DNA of 64,000 nucleotides from Methylopumilus sp009926035 (lineage in GTDB: Bacteria; Pseudomonadota; Gammaproteobacteria; Burkholderiales; Methylophilaceae). Positions 17,752 to 25,913 of this stretch are shown here, in pieces; positions within the stretch are counted from its first letter, which is position 1; each line of letters opens with the position of its first letter. The DNA lies in assembly GCA_041165405.1 (NCBI GenBank), contig JBEANL010000006.1, positions 17,187 to 81,186 on the forward strand. The letters run 5' to 3'. Both the position numbers and the translations under genes were made by a program. Under the pieces are notes generated by a model. That model saw only the letters and a program-made list of their open reading frames with translations. It was not told the DNA's origin and did no database searches.

Positions 17752-18431
17752 TGAGATATATTTTTTTGGATACCGAAACAACTGGGTTGTATGCGAATCA
17801 GGGACATCGAATTATTGAAATTGCCGCAATAGAAATTGTAAATCGTCGGCCCACGAATAATTCTTTTCATTTTTATATAAATCCAGACAGAGAAATAGAT
17901 CCTGCAGCTCAAGAAGTTCATGGCATCACTTTAGATTTTTTGCAAGATAAGCCTAGATTTACAGAAATTGCTTCTGATTTTCTAAGGTTTGTAAAAGACT
18001 CAACACTCGTTATTCATAACGCACCATTTGATATTGGCTTCATTAATATGGAGCTTGGTTTAATCGAAAAGCCGCCCGTTGAAGAAGTAGTTGCCAGCAT
18101 TATTGATACCTTAAAAATGGCAAAAGATATGCGACCAGGCCAGCGAAATAGTTTGGATGCTCTGTGTCGTTTTTATAATATCGACAATTCGCAAAGAAGC
18201 CTTCATGGAGCTTTGTTAGATGCGCAACTTTTGGCTGAAGTTTATTTGGCTATGACTCGTGGGCAAGAGGATCTTATGATTGATTTTCAATATAGCGGAT
18301 CAGACGTTATTGGAGAAAAAAATACTAAACGCCCAACTAATCTTTTTGTTTTAAAGGCTGATGATGATGAGCTTAAAAGTCATGAAGCTTACTTGAATAA
18401 AATGAAAGGTGAAAAAAAACTTATTTGGTGA
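17751..18431 (+). CDS. dnaQ: DNA polymerase III epsilon subunit (3'-5' proofreading exonuclease)
   Basis: A 226-residue DEDDh exonuclease that proofreads within the polymerase III core. Metal ligands are Asp7 and Glu9 in FLDTETTG, Asp94 in HNAPFDIGF, and His152 and Asp157 in LHGALLDAQLLAEVY. The C-terminal tail (about 185-226) would hold the polymerase alpha contact. Translation starts at GTG 17751, whose first base is the last base of the rnhA stop. The rnhA-dnaQ pairing is also known in enterobacteria, where the two genes are divergent instead. Confidence 0.95.
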   Translation: MRYIFLDTETTGLYANQGHRIIEIAAIEIVNRRPTNNSFHFYINPDREIDPAAQEVHGITLDFLQDKPRFTEIASDFLRFVKDSTLVIHNAPFDIGFINMELGLIEKPPVEEVVASIIDTLKMAKDMRPGQRNSLDALCRFYNIDNSQRSLHGALLDAQLLAEVYLAMTRGQEDLMIDFQYSGSDVIGEKNTKRPTNLFVLKADDDELKSHEAYLNKMKGEKKLIW

Positions 18432-18437
18432 TACAAA

Positions 18438-18875
18438 CTATACTGCATCAGCCCAACTATTGGGCGTTTCATACATGCGTATTTGTTTTATTTTAAGTTG
18501 ATGATTAAAACGTTTATTAAATTCAATACTTAATATTAAGTAAGCCTGAGATGCCATATTTTCTGCAGTTGGAACAACTGGAAATATTACAGTCTTATGA
18601 TTGGGCAGTGTATTTAAAAAATTAACAATTTCTTTATCGTCTTGATAAACTATAAATGCATGATCCCAACGATCTACGACCAAATCTTTAATAATTTTTT
18701 TTACATCAGAAAAATCAATAACCATACCAAAATCTGAACTTTTACTATCATCATGAATAGGTCCTGTCACAGTAACTTCGATTGCATAGCGGTGGCCATG
18801 TAAATTTTTGCAATTACTTTTATGATTTGGTATGCGATGACCTGCATCAAATTCTAAGCGTGTTGTAATGTCCAT
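18438..18875 (-). CDS. queD: 6-carboxy-5,6,7,8-tetrahydropterin synthase
   Basis: A 145-residue pterin-fold enzyme for the second step of 7-deazaguanine (queuosine) synthesis, converting dihydroneopterin triphosphate to 6-carboxytetrahydropterin. Zinc ligands His13, His26 and His28 are in FDAGHRI and NLHGHRY, with the catalytic Cys22 in NCKNLHGH, and the DHAF motif is present. queG and queF are elsewhere in the window, supporting an active queuosine pathway. I see no preQ1 riboswitch-like structure in the 60 bases upstream. Confidence 0.93.
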   Translation of the reverse strand: MDITTRLEFDAGHRIPNHKSNCKNLHGHRYAIEVTVTGPIHDDSKSSDFGMVIDFSDVKKIIKDLVVDRWDHAFIVYQDDKEIVNFLNTLPNHKTVIFPVVPTAENMASQAYLILSIEFNKRFNHQLKIKQIRMYETPNSWADAV

Positions 18876-18935
18876 TTATTAAACTTTATCTCGTTTAAGT
18901 AAATGTCATTTTACCATTGGTTCAAGTTAAAAGAT

Positions 18936-20165
18936 CTATAGCCTTGCGATACGCTGAATTGCTGGGGGATGAGAATCATAAAATGCAGAATATAAAGGAT
19001 CTGGCGTTAAGGTAGATGCATTATCTCTATAAAGTTTAACAAGCGAGTTTTTTAGATATTTTGCACTCGAATGTATTTTGGCGTAGCGATCCGCTTCAAA
19101 TTCATTTTGTCTTGAATAGAATGCCATGAAAGGCCTTATGAAAAAAATGAAAGTCGGGCCAACTAACATAAAAAGAAGCAGGGCGGTTCCATCAGAAGGA
19201 GAAGAAATACCAAGGCCATGATAAAACCATATTTGATTTTTGAGGTAGCCTAAAATAGCGAGCCCAATAAAGCTCACTAAGAACATCATCAGAATTCTTT
19301 TTTTAACATGATTGTGATGAAAATGACCAAGCTCATGAGCTAATACAGCTTCAATTTCATTATGATTAAGACGTTCTAAAAGAGTATCAAAAAATACGAT
19401 ACGTTTATTTTTACCAAACCCTGTGAAATATGCATTGCCATGGTTGCTTCTTGCTGATCCATCCATCACGAATAATCCTTGGGACTTAAATCCACATTTT
19501 TTTAGCAGTGCAATGATTTTAGTTTTTAAGGACCTGTCTTTTAAAGGAGAGAATTTGTTAAAAAAGGGAGCGATCCAAGTAGGGTAGATTGCAAGAATTA
19601 AAAGGTTAAATAAACTCCATACTGCCCATAGATAAAACCACCAATAAACTCCAGCATTTTTTAGCATCCACAATGCAACAAACAAAATAGGAAGGCCAAG
19701 ACACAATCCCAATATCATCTGTTTACAAAGATCTGAAAAAAATAATTTTTTTGTCATTCGATTGAAACCAAATTTTTCGTCAATTCTGAATGTTTTATAG
19801 TAACTAAAAGGAAGATCAATAAGGCTTGTAATAAAAAGTACACTCAAAATTATTGCGACATCTTTTAAAAGAGGCGAAGTAACTTGATTAAAAAGTTGTG
19901 AGATTAAACTGATTAACCCTCCTACCGTCAGAAGCAGAAGGATAGAAGCTTGAACGATTGTATCTTTAAACCCTAACTCACTTTTTTCAATTGCATAATG
20001 TGCCGCTTTTTGATGATCTTTAAGACTAATATTTTTCCTAAAGGCATCAGGAACTTTATTTTTATTAAGCGATACGAAATTAATATGTCTTTTTAAAAGC
20101 CATAAATGAATCCCAGTTGTTAAAGCAAGAACTGCAATAAAAGTGTTGCGTAGTATTTCGTCCAT
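18936..20165 (-). CDS. M48-family (Ste24/CAAX protease-like) integral membrane metalloprotease
   Basis: A 409-residue zinc protease with several transmembrane helices (around 70-90, 100-120, 150-175, 180-200, 290-310 and 325-345). The HELGH zinc motif is followed by FHHNHVKKR, and the third ligand glutamate lies in NEFEADRYA. The length and the N-terminal extension of membrane helices match Ste24-like M48 peptidases of proteobacteria rather than HtpX (about 290 residues). The substrate is unknown, with membrane-protein quality control the likeliest role by analogy. It is divergent from orn across a palindrome-bearing gap. Confidence 0.85.
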   Translation of the reverse strand: MDEILRNTFIAVLALTTGIHLWLLKRHINFVSLNKNKVPDAFRKNISLKDHQKAAHYAIEKSELGFKDTIVQASILLLLTVGGLISLISQLFNQVTSPLLKDVAIILSVLFITSLIDLPFSYYKTFRIDEKFGFNRMTKKLFFSDLCKQMILGLCLGLPILFVALWMLKNAGVYWWFYLWAVWSLFNLLILAIYPTWIAPFFNKFSPLKDRSLKTKIIALLKKCGFKSQGLFVMDGSARSNHGNAYFTGFGKNKRIVFFDTLLERLNHNEIEAVLAHELGHFHHNHVKKRILMMFLVSFIGLAILGYLKNQIWFYHGLGISSPSDGTALLLFMLVGPTFIFFIRPFMAFYSRQNEFEADRYAKIHSSAKYLKNSLVKLYRDNASTLTPDPLYSAFYDSHPPAIQRIARL

Positions 20166-20205
20166 AATCTCTCTGAATTAAGTTAATATTCTAGTATTCT
20201 GTATG

Positions 20206-20233
20206 AAAACAATCTCATGTTGTAGATTGTTTT
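20206..20233. repeat. 10-bp perfect inverted repeat between divergent genes (possible operator)
   Basis: AAAACAATCT at 20206-20215 and AGATTGTTTT at 20224-20233 are exact inverted complements around an 8-base spacer. The element sits in the 88- to 100-base gap between the divergent M48 protease and orn genes. It might bind a regulator or fold in either leader. There is no transcript entering from upstream that it could terminate. Confidence 0.5.
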
Positions 20234-20265
20234 GATCAATTAGTACTATTTTAATGGAAATCATG

Positions 20266-20814
20266 ATGAGCGCATCAGACGATAATTTAATATGGCTTGA
20301 TATGGAAATGAGTGGGCTTAATACCGAGACTGATAAAGTGCTTGAAGTTGCAACCGTAATGACCGACCCACACTTAAATATCATTGCAGAAGGTCCAGTC
20401 ATTGTTATTCATCAAGAAGATGAAATATTGAATGGTATGGATGCTTGGAATCAAGCTACGCATTCGAAATCAGGTCTCATTGAAAGAGTAAAGCAATCAA
20501 CGTTTGATGAAATTTATGCTTCAGAGAAAACCATTGAGTTTTTAAAAAAGCATATTGCACCAAACAAATCGCCGATGTGTGGAAATTCAATCTGCCAAGA
20601 CCGGCGTTTTCTGGCAAAACACATGCCTAATCTAGAAAGCTATTTTCATTATAGAAATCTTGATGTAAGCGTTTTTAAAGAGCTTTCGCGTAGATGGAGA
20701 CCGTCGCTTTATCAGAGCTTTAAAAAATCAAGTAAGCACGAAGCTTTATCAGATATATATGACTCTATTGAAGAGTTGAAATATTATCGCGAGCATTTTT
20801 TAAAATTATCATGA
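20266..20814 (+). CDS. orn: Oligoribonuclease
   Basis: A 182-residue DEDDh 3'-5' exoribonuclease that degrades RNA dinucleotides and nanoRNAs to mononucleotides, an essential last step of RNA turnover. Asp12 and Glu14 lie in WLDMEMSGL, with the remaining acidic and His residues in the CGNSICQDRRFL and SKHEALSDIYDSIEEL blocks. I choose ATG 20266 (MSASDDNLIW) because E. coli Orn begins at the same point. In-frame ATGs at 20254 and 20263 would add four or one residues. It overlaps the fluoride-channel gene by four bases. Confidence 0.95.
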   Translation: MSASDDNLIWLDMEMSGLNTETDKVLEVATVMTDPHLNIIAEGPVIVIHQEDEILNGMDAWNQATHSKSGLIERVKQSTFDEIYASEKTIEFLKKHIAPNKSPMCGNSICQDRRFLAKHMPNLESYFHYRNLDVSVFKELSRRWRPSLYQSFKKSSKHEALSDIYDSIEELKYYREHFLKLS

Positions 20815-21188
20815 GAAATTTTTTATATATTGGTTTAGCTGCAGCCATGGGGGCGTGGGCCAGATGGGGTATGGGCATCTTATTAAATACTATTCATCCA
20901 GTAATTCCATTTGGAACGCTGACAGTAAATTTAATAGGTGGATATTTAATGGGTGTATCGATGGGTACTTTTGAATTATTCAGTGACTTCAGTCCAGATT
21001 TAAAACTTATAATTAATATAGGTTTCTTAGGCGGCCTTACTACTTTTTCTGCATTCACCGCCGAAGTTTTTGAGTTGCTGCAAAAGAATGAGCTCGTTTC
21101 CTCACTCACTCTTATTGCACTTCATGTCATAGGATCATTATTGATGGCTTATCTTGGTTGGCTTTCAATCTGCTTTATTAAACAATAA
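20811..21188 (+). CDS. crcB: Fluoride-specific ion channel FluC/CrcB
   Basis: A 125-residue inner-membrane protein with four hydrophobic helices that exports fluoride as a dual-topology dimer. The signature GGLTTFSAF lies at 74-82 and the conserved asparagine at 40 (TVNLIGGYLMG). It is translationally coupled to orn by a four-base overlap, and there is no room for a fluoride riboswitch upstream. It ends one base from the convergent rne stop. Confidence 0.95.
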   Translation: MRNFLYIGLAAAMGAWARWGMGILLNTIHPVIPFGTLTVNLIGGYLMGVSMGTFELFSDFSPDLKLIINIGFLGGLTTFSAFTAEVFELLQKNELVSSLTLIALHVIGSLLMAYLGWLSICFIKQ

Positions 21189-21189
21189 T

Positions 21190-23520
21190 CTATTTAGCAG
21201 ATTTTTTCTTTGCAGATTTAGTTTCAATCATCACGATTGGCTCATCTTTAACTTTTTCCTTGTCTTTCTTTTGCCAAGCAGCTGTTTTCTTTGGGGCTGT
21301 TTTTTTAGGTTTTTCTTCTGTTTCCTTTTTAGCTTTGGGTTTTGATTTAGCTTTTGTTTCCACTAATTCAAGACCGATCGCCTTTAAATCAACCGGTTTT
21401 TCTTCAACTCTCTTTTTAGGTTTAGCAGGTTTTTTCGTTGCTTCAACTTGCATAGGTTCTATTTTTGAAACTTGAGTAGTGATAACTTCAGAAGCGGATT
21501 TATTTAAAATAGGTGCATCTTGAGCAGCCAAAGTTTTTTTCTCAAAATCATTTGGCCCTTGATTAGATCTAGTATCGCGAACTTTATTAAATCGACCACG
21601 CTTATTATTTCGACCTCTTCTGTTGTTATCTTGATTTGGCCTAGTATCAGCTAAAGGTGCTTTTTCAGAAGATGAGGTCATATCTGATTGACTAGATTGA
21701 CCCTCTCCTTGAGATTGCTTCTTATTATGTTGTTTAAACTTCTGATGACGATTATTTTTTCCTCGATTGTTATGTTGCGGCCGCGGAAGATTATTTTCTG
21801 TTACTTCAGAATTTTCTGGCTTTTCTTGATTATGATTTTCATGGTTCTCACCATCACCAGCAATAAGATTTTTAATGAAACCGAATAATGTTTTATTTGA
21901 TTTTCCAGATCCTGAGGGAGCAGGGCTATCGGGGACAATACTTTTTACTAAAGGCTCTTGTCTTGGCTCACTAGCTTGTCTATAACTTAAAACTTGATTG
22001 CCTTCATTTAAAGACTCCATCATCTGATAGCTAGGCTTAGATTGGCTTGCAACATCCTCTTGTTTTGTACTTGATATTGAGTAATTTGGAGACTCAAGAT
22101 GTTTATTAGGAATTAATATAATTTCAACTTTTAAGCGCTGTTCAAGATTAAAAATATCGGAGCGTTTTTCATTCAGGAGGAATGTTGCAACTTCAATAGG
22201 TAATTGAGCCGAAATAGTTGCATTATGTTCTTTCATAGATTCTTCTTGTATCATACGAAGAATATGCAATGCCGTTGATTGAATATCTCTAATTGAACCA
22301 GTGCCATTACATTTTGTGCATATACTATTGCTAGATTCGCCAATACTTGGACGAAGTCGCTGACGAGAAAGCTCAAGCAATCCAAAGCGAGAAATTTTGC
22401 CTGTCTGGACTCGCGCACGATCATGATGAAGTGCTTCTTTAAAGCGATTTTCAACCTCGCGTTGATTTTTTTGACTTTCCATATCAATGAAGTCAATCAC
22501 CACTAAGCCACCCAAATCTCGAAGTCTTAATTGCTTAGCAACTTCTTCAGCAGCTTCAATATTGGTATTAAATGCAGTTTGTTCAATATCACTTCCTTTT
22601 GTGGCTCTTGATGAATTTACATCAATAGAAACAAGAGCTTCAGTGTGGTCAATCACAATGGCGCCGCCTGAGGGCAATCTTACTTCCCTAGAGAAAGCTG
22701 ATTCAATTTGATGTTCAATTTGAAAGCGAGAAAATAGAGAAACTTCATCTTCATATAGCTTTACGCGATCCACATAATTTGGCATGACATGATTCATAAA
22801 TTGGGTCGCTTGATCATAGATCTCTTGTGTATCAATAAGAATTTCACCTATATCGGGATGGAAGTAGTCTCTGATGGCCCTAATTACAAGATTTCCTTCT
22901 TGGTAAATTAGAAATGCACCTGATTGGCCTTGCGAGGCTTCCTCAATAGCAGTCCATAATTGCTTAAGGTAATTTAAATCCCATTGAAGTTCTTCAAGCG
23001 ACGAACCTACGCCAGCTGTTCTGCCAATAACGCTCATACCCTCTGGAATATCTAAATTTGAAATGTGATCACGGAACTCATTGCGTTCTTCGCCTTCAAC
23101 ACGCCTTGAAACACCCCCACCATCAGGATTATTAGGCATTAATACGATATACCGACCTGCAAGAGAAAGGTAGCTTGATAGCGCTGCACCTTTATTACCT
23201 CGCTCTTCTTTTGTAACTTGAATAATAATTTCCTGACCTTCTTCAATAACATCTTGAATACGGCGGCGGTTTTGAGTTGATTCCTTGAAGTATTGAGGTG
23301 AAATTTCTTTAAAAGGAAGAAAACCATGACGCTCTGTGCCATAGTTTACGAAGGCCGCCTCAAGAGAAGGCTCTATTCTAGTGACGATACCTTTGTATAT
23401 ATTGCTTTTTTTTAGTGCGCGATTTCCACGTTCAATATCAAGATCAATTAATTTTTGACCATCTACAATCGCAACTCGCAGTTCTTCTGATTGGGTTGCA
23501 TTAAAAAGCATACGTTTCAT
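21190..23520 (-). CDS. rne: Ribonuclease E
   Basis: A 776-residue endonuclease that initiates mRNA decay and processes rRNA and tRNA. The N-terminal half has the S1 RNA-binding domain (about 36-118), the 5'-sensor/RNase H region, the DNase I-like catalytic part with metal aspartates in SIDVNSSRATKG and VVIDFIDME, and the Zn-link cysteines in CTKCNGTG. The C-terminal 270 residues are low-complexity, rich in N, R, K, Q and P, the usual disordered scaffold that binds RNA and degradosome partners, but shorter than in E. coli (1061 residues). Its leader contains several hairpins, one enclosing the ribosome-binding site, which suggests autoregulation. Confidence 0.95.
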   Translation of the reverse strand: MKRMLFNATQSEELRVAIVDGQKLIDLDIERGNRALKKSNIYKGIVTRIEPSLEAAFVNYGTERHGFLPFKEISPQYFKESTQNRRRIQDVIEEGQEIIIQVTKEERGNKGAALSSYLSLAGRYIVLMPNNPDGGGVSRRVEGEERNEFRDHISNLDIPEGMSVIGRTAGVGSSLEELQWDLNYLKQLWTAIEEASQGQSGAFLIYQEGNLVIRAIRDYFHPDIGEILIDTQEIYDQATQFMNHVMPNYVDRVKLYEDEVSLFSRFQIEHQIESAFSREVRLPSGGAIVIDHTEALVSIDVNSSRATKGSDIEQTAFNTNIEAAEEVAKQLRLRDLGGLVVIDFIDMESQKNQREVENRFKEALHHDRARVQTGKISRFGLLELSRQRLRPSIGESSNSICTKCNGTGSIRDIQSTALHILRMIQEESMKEHNATISAQLPIEVATFLLNEKRSDIFNLEQRLKVEIILIPNKHLESPNYSISSTKQEDVASQSKPSYQMMESLNEGNQVLSYRQASEPRQEPLVKSIVPDSPAPSGSGKSNKTLFGFIKNLIAGDGENHENHNQEKPENSEVTENNLPRPQHNNRGKNNRHQKFKQHNKKQSQGEGQSSQSDMTSSSEKAPLADTRPNQDNNRRGRNNKRGRFNKVRDTRSNQGPNDFEKKTLAAQDAPILNKSASEVITTQVSKIEPMQVEATKKPAKPKKRVEEKPVDLKAIGLELVETKAKSKPKAKKETEEKPKKTAPKKTAAWQKKDKEKVKDEPIVMIETKSAKKKSAK

Positions 23521-23553
23521 TATCTAAAACTCCTACAAGTAGGTTTTAAGATA
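23521..23553 (-). promoter_or_regulatory. Hairpin enclosing the rne Shine-Dalgarno sequence
   Basis: Read on the minus strand, TATCTTAAAACCTAC pairs with GTAGGAGTTTTAGATA, apart from a single-base bulge and a two-base bulge, around a CUUG-type tip. The TAGGAG ribosome-binding site lies in the descending arm and the ATG follows immediately after it. Folding would block initiation, and cleavage or melting would open it. Confidence 0.7.
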
Positions 23554-23584
23554 AAGAATGTATTTCAGTTATTCAGGTGCACAT

Positions 23585-23604
23585 CTAACCTCAGAAAAGG
23601 TTAG
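23585..23604 (-). promoter_or_regulatory. Second hairpin in the rne leader
   Basis: CTAACCT and AGGTTAG form a perfect 7-bp stem with a 6-base loop, about 65-84 bases upstream of the rne start codon. Together with the hairpins on either side it gives a multi-hairpin leader resembling in outline that of E. coli rne. Confidence 0.5.
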
Positions 23605-23617
23605 CATTTCTCGAAAT

Positions 23618-23640
23618 AAAACTTTTTATTAAAAAGTTTT
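23618..23640 (-). promoter_or_regulatory. Third, A/U-rich hairpin in the rne leader
   Basis: A perfect 10-bp inverted repeat (AAAACTTTTT/AAAAAGTTTT) with a 3-base loop, about 100-120 bases upstream of rne. On neither strand is it followed by a long T-run, so it is more likely leader structure than a terminator. Confidence 0.45.
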
Positions 23641-23908
23641 TAAATTATTTACTTAGTCACAGATCTTATTTGTAAGATTGTTGAGCAAAATATTTATGAA
23701 TCTTTTTTGTGTACATGTGCAATAAAACTAAAATATTCTTTAAATTTTCAAACCTTGTTTCAAGGCCGCTACTTAAAATAAGGCGAGCGGAAAAAGCCAT
23801 AGTAATTTGTTGTCACGGTATAATTCAGTTTAAATTATCTCTTCAATTCAATTGATTAAGAGAGTCTGAACACATCTAGTATAGGGTATAAATCCAATTA
23901 AACAAAAT
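23641..23908. other. Remainder of the 388-base rne/rluC divergent intergenic region
   Basis: No open frame is supported here. The region must hold the promoters of both divergent genes. On the plus strand a TATAAT at 23819-23824 is a good -10 candidate for rluC but has no convincing -35. Small inverted repeats are present at 23753-23765 (CCTTG/CAAGG) and 23767-23790 (CCGCT/AGCGG, with an inner CTTA/TAAG). I could not place the rne promoter with confidence. Confidence 0.4.
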
Positions 23909-24898
23909 ATGGCTCAAAATACTAACGTTAAAAATCTTTTTTCTCATGATAAAGCCACATTTGTTCTTGTGGATGAAGCAAGTGAAACACAAAAAATTGA
24001 TAACTTCCTTTTAAAAATTTTAAAAAATGTACCTAAAAGTCATATTTATAAAATTCTTAGAAGCGGTGAAGTAAGAGTAAATAAAAAGCGAATCGATACT
24101 TCGTATCGTCTTAAAATAGATGATCAAGTAAGGATTCCTCCTATTGCAATAGAAATGAAAAGGGCCTCTCATGTTATCGAACCCAAACAGCAACAAACAG
24201 CTTGGTTAGAAACAAATATCATTTATGAAGATGACGCGTTATTGGCGATTAATAAGCCTAGTGGTTATGCTGTCCATGGTGGTAGCGGACTTAATTTCGG
24301 TGTTATAGAGTTGATTCGTCATGCAAGGCCTAAAGCTAAGTTTTTAGAGCTTGTTCATCGTATTGATCGAGAAACTTCTGGCATTTTATTGATTGCAAAA
24401 AAGCGCTCGGCGCTGGTAAATATGCACGATATGATGCGTCATAACCGCATCGAAAAAAAATATATCATGATGGTTGAAGGCGAATGGATCGAGCCTAAAA
24501 AAACTGTTGAATTAATGCTCAAAAAAACATTCACGCAAGGTGGCGAGAGACGTGTCAATGTGACCGATGGTGAAGATGATAGTCAGAATCAAATGAGTAA
24601 AACTATCTTTTATTTAAAAAAGTCTTTGGGAACATACTCACTCCTGGAAGCTAAGCTTATTACTGGAAGGACGCATCAGATTCGGGTTCAGCTTGCGCAT
24701 CTGGGATTTCCTATTTTAGGCGATGATAAATATGGAGATTTTGTGTTGAATAAAGCGCTCCAAAAAAAAGGTTTAAAACGTATGTTTCTTCACGCATTCT
24801 CCATGAAAATGAAACACCCCTTAACGGAAGAGTTATTGGAGTTAAAAGCTCCATTACCGTGCGAACTTGATGTCTTTCTGAGTCAACATATCTCATGA
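23909..24898 (+). CDS. rluC: 23S rRNA pseudouridine synthase, RluC type
   Basis: A 329-residue enzyme with an N-terminal S4 RNA-binding domain (about 20-80, HIYKILRSGEVRVNKKRID) and a RluA-family catalytic domain whose active Asp lies in LELVHRIDRETSGILLIAKK. RluC modifies positions 955, 2504 and 2580 of 23S rRNA in E. coli. Its position divergent from rne and upstream of a HAD phosphatase supports RluC over RluD. The HAD gene overlaps its stop by four bases. Confidence 0.9.
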   Translation: MAQNTNVKNLFSHDKATFVLVDEASETQKIDNFLLKILKNVPKSHIYKILRSGEVRVNKKRIDTSYRLKIDDQVRIPPIAIEMKRASHVIEPKQQQTAWLETNIIYEDDALLAINKPSGYAVHGGSGLNFGVIELIRHARPKAKFLELVHRIDRETSGILLIAKKRSALVNMHDMMRHNRIEKKYIMMVEGEWIEPKKTVELMLKKTFTQGGERRVNVTDGEDDSQNQMSKTIFYLKKSLGTYSLLEAKLITGRTHQIRVQLAHLGFPILGDDKYGDFVLNKALQKKGLKRMFLHAFSMKMKHPLTEELLELKAPLPCELDVFLSQHIS

Positions 24899-25548
24899 AA
24901 TCACCTCGCTTTGATTTGGTTATTTTAGACTGGGATGGAACTGTAGCTGATTCAACAGGTATTATTATAGATGCTGTTATATCAGCTGCTGAAAGCGCTG
25001 GTGTTATAGCGCCTTCTAGAGAGTTAATTTTAAAGGCCATAGGATTGGGTCTAAATCAATTATTACTTAAATTATTTCCTCATTTGTCTTCTGAATTATT
25101 AGAGAAAGTCAGTGAGGGTTATCGTGCGCATTATCATGCAAATGAGGGCAATTCATATCTTTTTGATGGTGTAAAAGAGGGTATTGAGCGGCTTTATCAG
25201 CATAAATGTAAGCTTGCAGTTGCTACAGGTAAAACTAGAAAAAGTCTAAAGTTTGCATTACAAGATACTGATTTAAATAAATATTTTATATCTACAAAAA
25301 CAGTAGATGAATGCTTTTCTAAACCCCATCCCCATATGGTTGAGGCTATTTTAGAAGAAACCCAGATACCAGCTGATCGTGCTGTGATTGTGGGTGATAC
25401 TCATTATGATCTTGAAATGGGAAAGAATGCACACATTCAAACTATTGCAGTTACTTATGGAGCACAACCAAAAGATATGTTGATAAGTTTTGAGCCTTTA
25501 GCATGTTTTGATTCATTTAAAGAGGTTGTAGATTTCTTATTACCATGA
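24895..25548 (+). CDS. HAD-superfamily hydrolase (phosphoglycolate phosphatase-like)
   Basis: A 217-residue subclass I HAD phosphatase with motif I LDWDGTVADS (nucleophile Asp12, acid Asp14), motif II near VATGKTRKSL, and motif III/IV in KPHPHM and VIVGDTHYDLEMGKNA. It resembles Gph-like proteins that dephosphorylate 2-phosphoglycolate, but the cap region is too variable to fix the substrate. It overlaps rluC and the Rieske gene by four bases each, an arrangement common in betaproteobacteria. Confidence 0.85.
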   Translation: MKSPRFDLVILDWDGTVADSTGIIIDAVISAAESAGVIAPSRELILKAIGLGLNQLLLKLFPHLSSELLEKVSEGYRAHYHANEGNSYLFDGVKEGIERLYQHKCKLAVATGKTRKSLKFALQDTDLNKYFISTKTVDECFSKPHPHMVEAILEETQIPADRAVIVGDTHYDLEMGKNAHIQTIAVTYGAQPKDMLISFEPLACFDSFKEVVDFLLP

Positions 25549-25892
25549 GCAAAAACACAAAAATTGAAATAGATAAAAAGGCTTTTGAAGGTGATGGCTC
25601 AACAACCAAATTTGAATACCTAACAGAAGCTGCCATTCAATCTGGTTTTGTAGTTCTTTTTGAAGGTAAGTATCATGCTTATCTTAATCAATGCAAGCAC
25701 ATGCCAATTGAGCTTGATTATAAGCCTAATGAGTTTATGGATGATCAAAAAAAATGGATTGTATGCTCGACTCATGGCGCCATTTATCATCCCGTTTCTG
25801 GAGAATGCATTTCTGGGCCTTGTCATGGTGAAATATTAGAAAAATTAAATGTAACAGAATCAAACGATGTAATATGGGTTGAAATTTATTAA
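25545..25892 (+). CDS. Small Rieske [2Fe-2S] ferredoxin-like protein
   Basis: A 115-residue single-domain protein with the complete Rieske ligand set: Cys50 and His52 in QCKHMP, and Cys74 and His77 in VCSTHGA. No signal peptide or transmembrane helix is present, so it should be cytosolic, unlike the Rieske subunit of the bc1 complex. It overlaps the HAD gene by four bases and precedes sppA by 21 bases. Proteins of this kind occur in this spot in other betaproteobacteria, but no partner oxygenase or reductase is adjacent and the role is unknown. Confidence 0.88.
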   Translation: MSKNTKIEIDKKAFEGDGSTTKFEYLTEAAIQSGFVVLFEGKYHAYLNQCKHMPIELDYKPNEFMDDQKKWIVCSTHGAIYHPVSGECISGPCHGEILEKLNVTESNDVIWVEIY

Positions 25893-25913
25893 AGTATTTA
25901 CGGAGCAAAGCAA

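Noticed and set aside
18876..18935. A preQ1 riboswitch before queD
   Set aside because: The short gap contains no recognisable pseudoknot-type pattern.
20766..20810. A fluoride riboswitch before the FluC/CrcB gene
   Set aside because: The gene overlaps orn by four bases, and this stretch is coding sequence of orn with no fitting fold.
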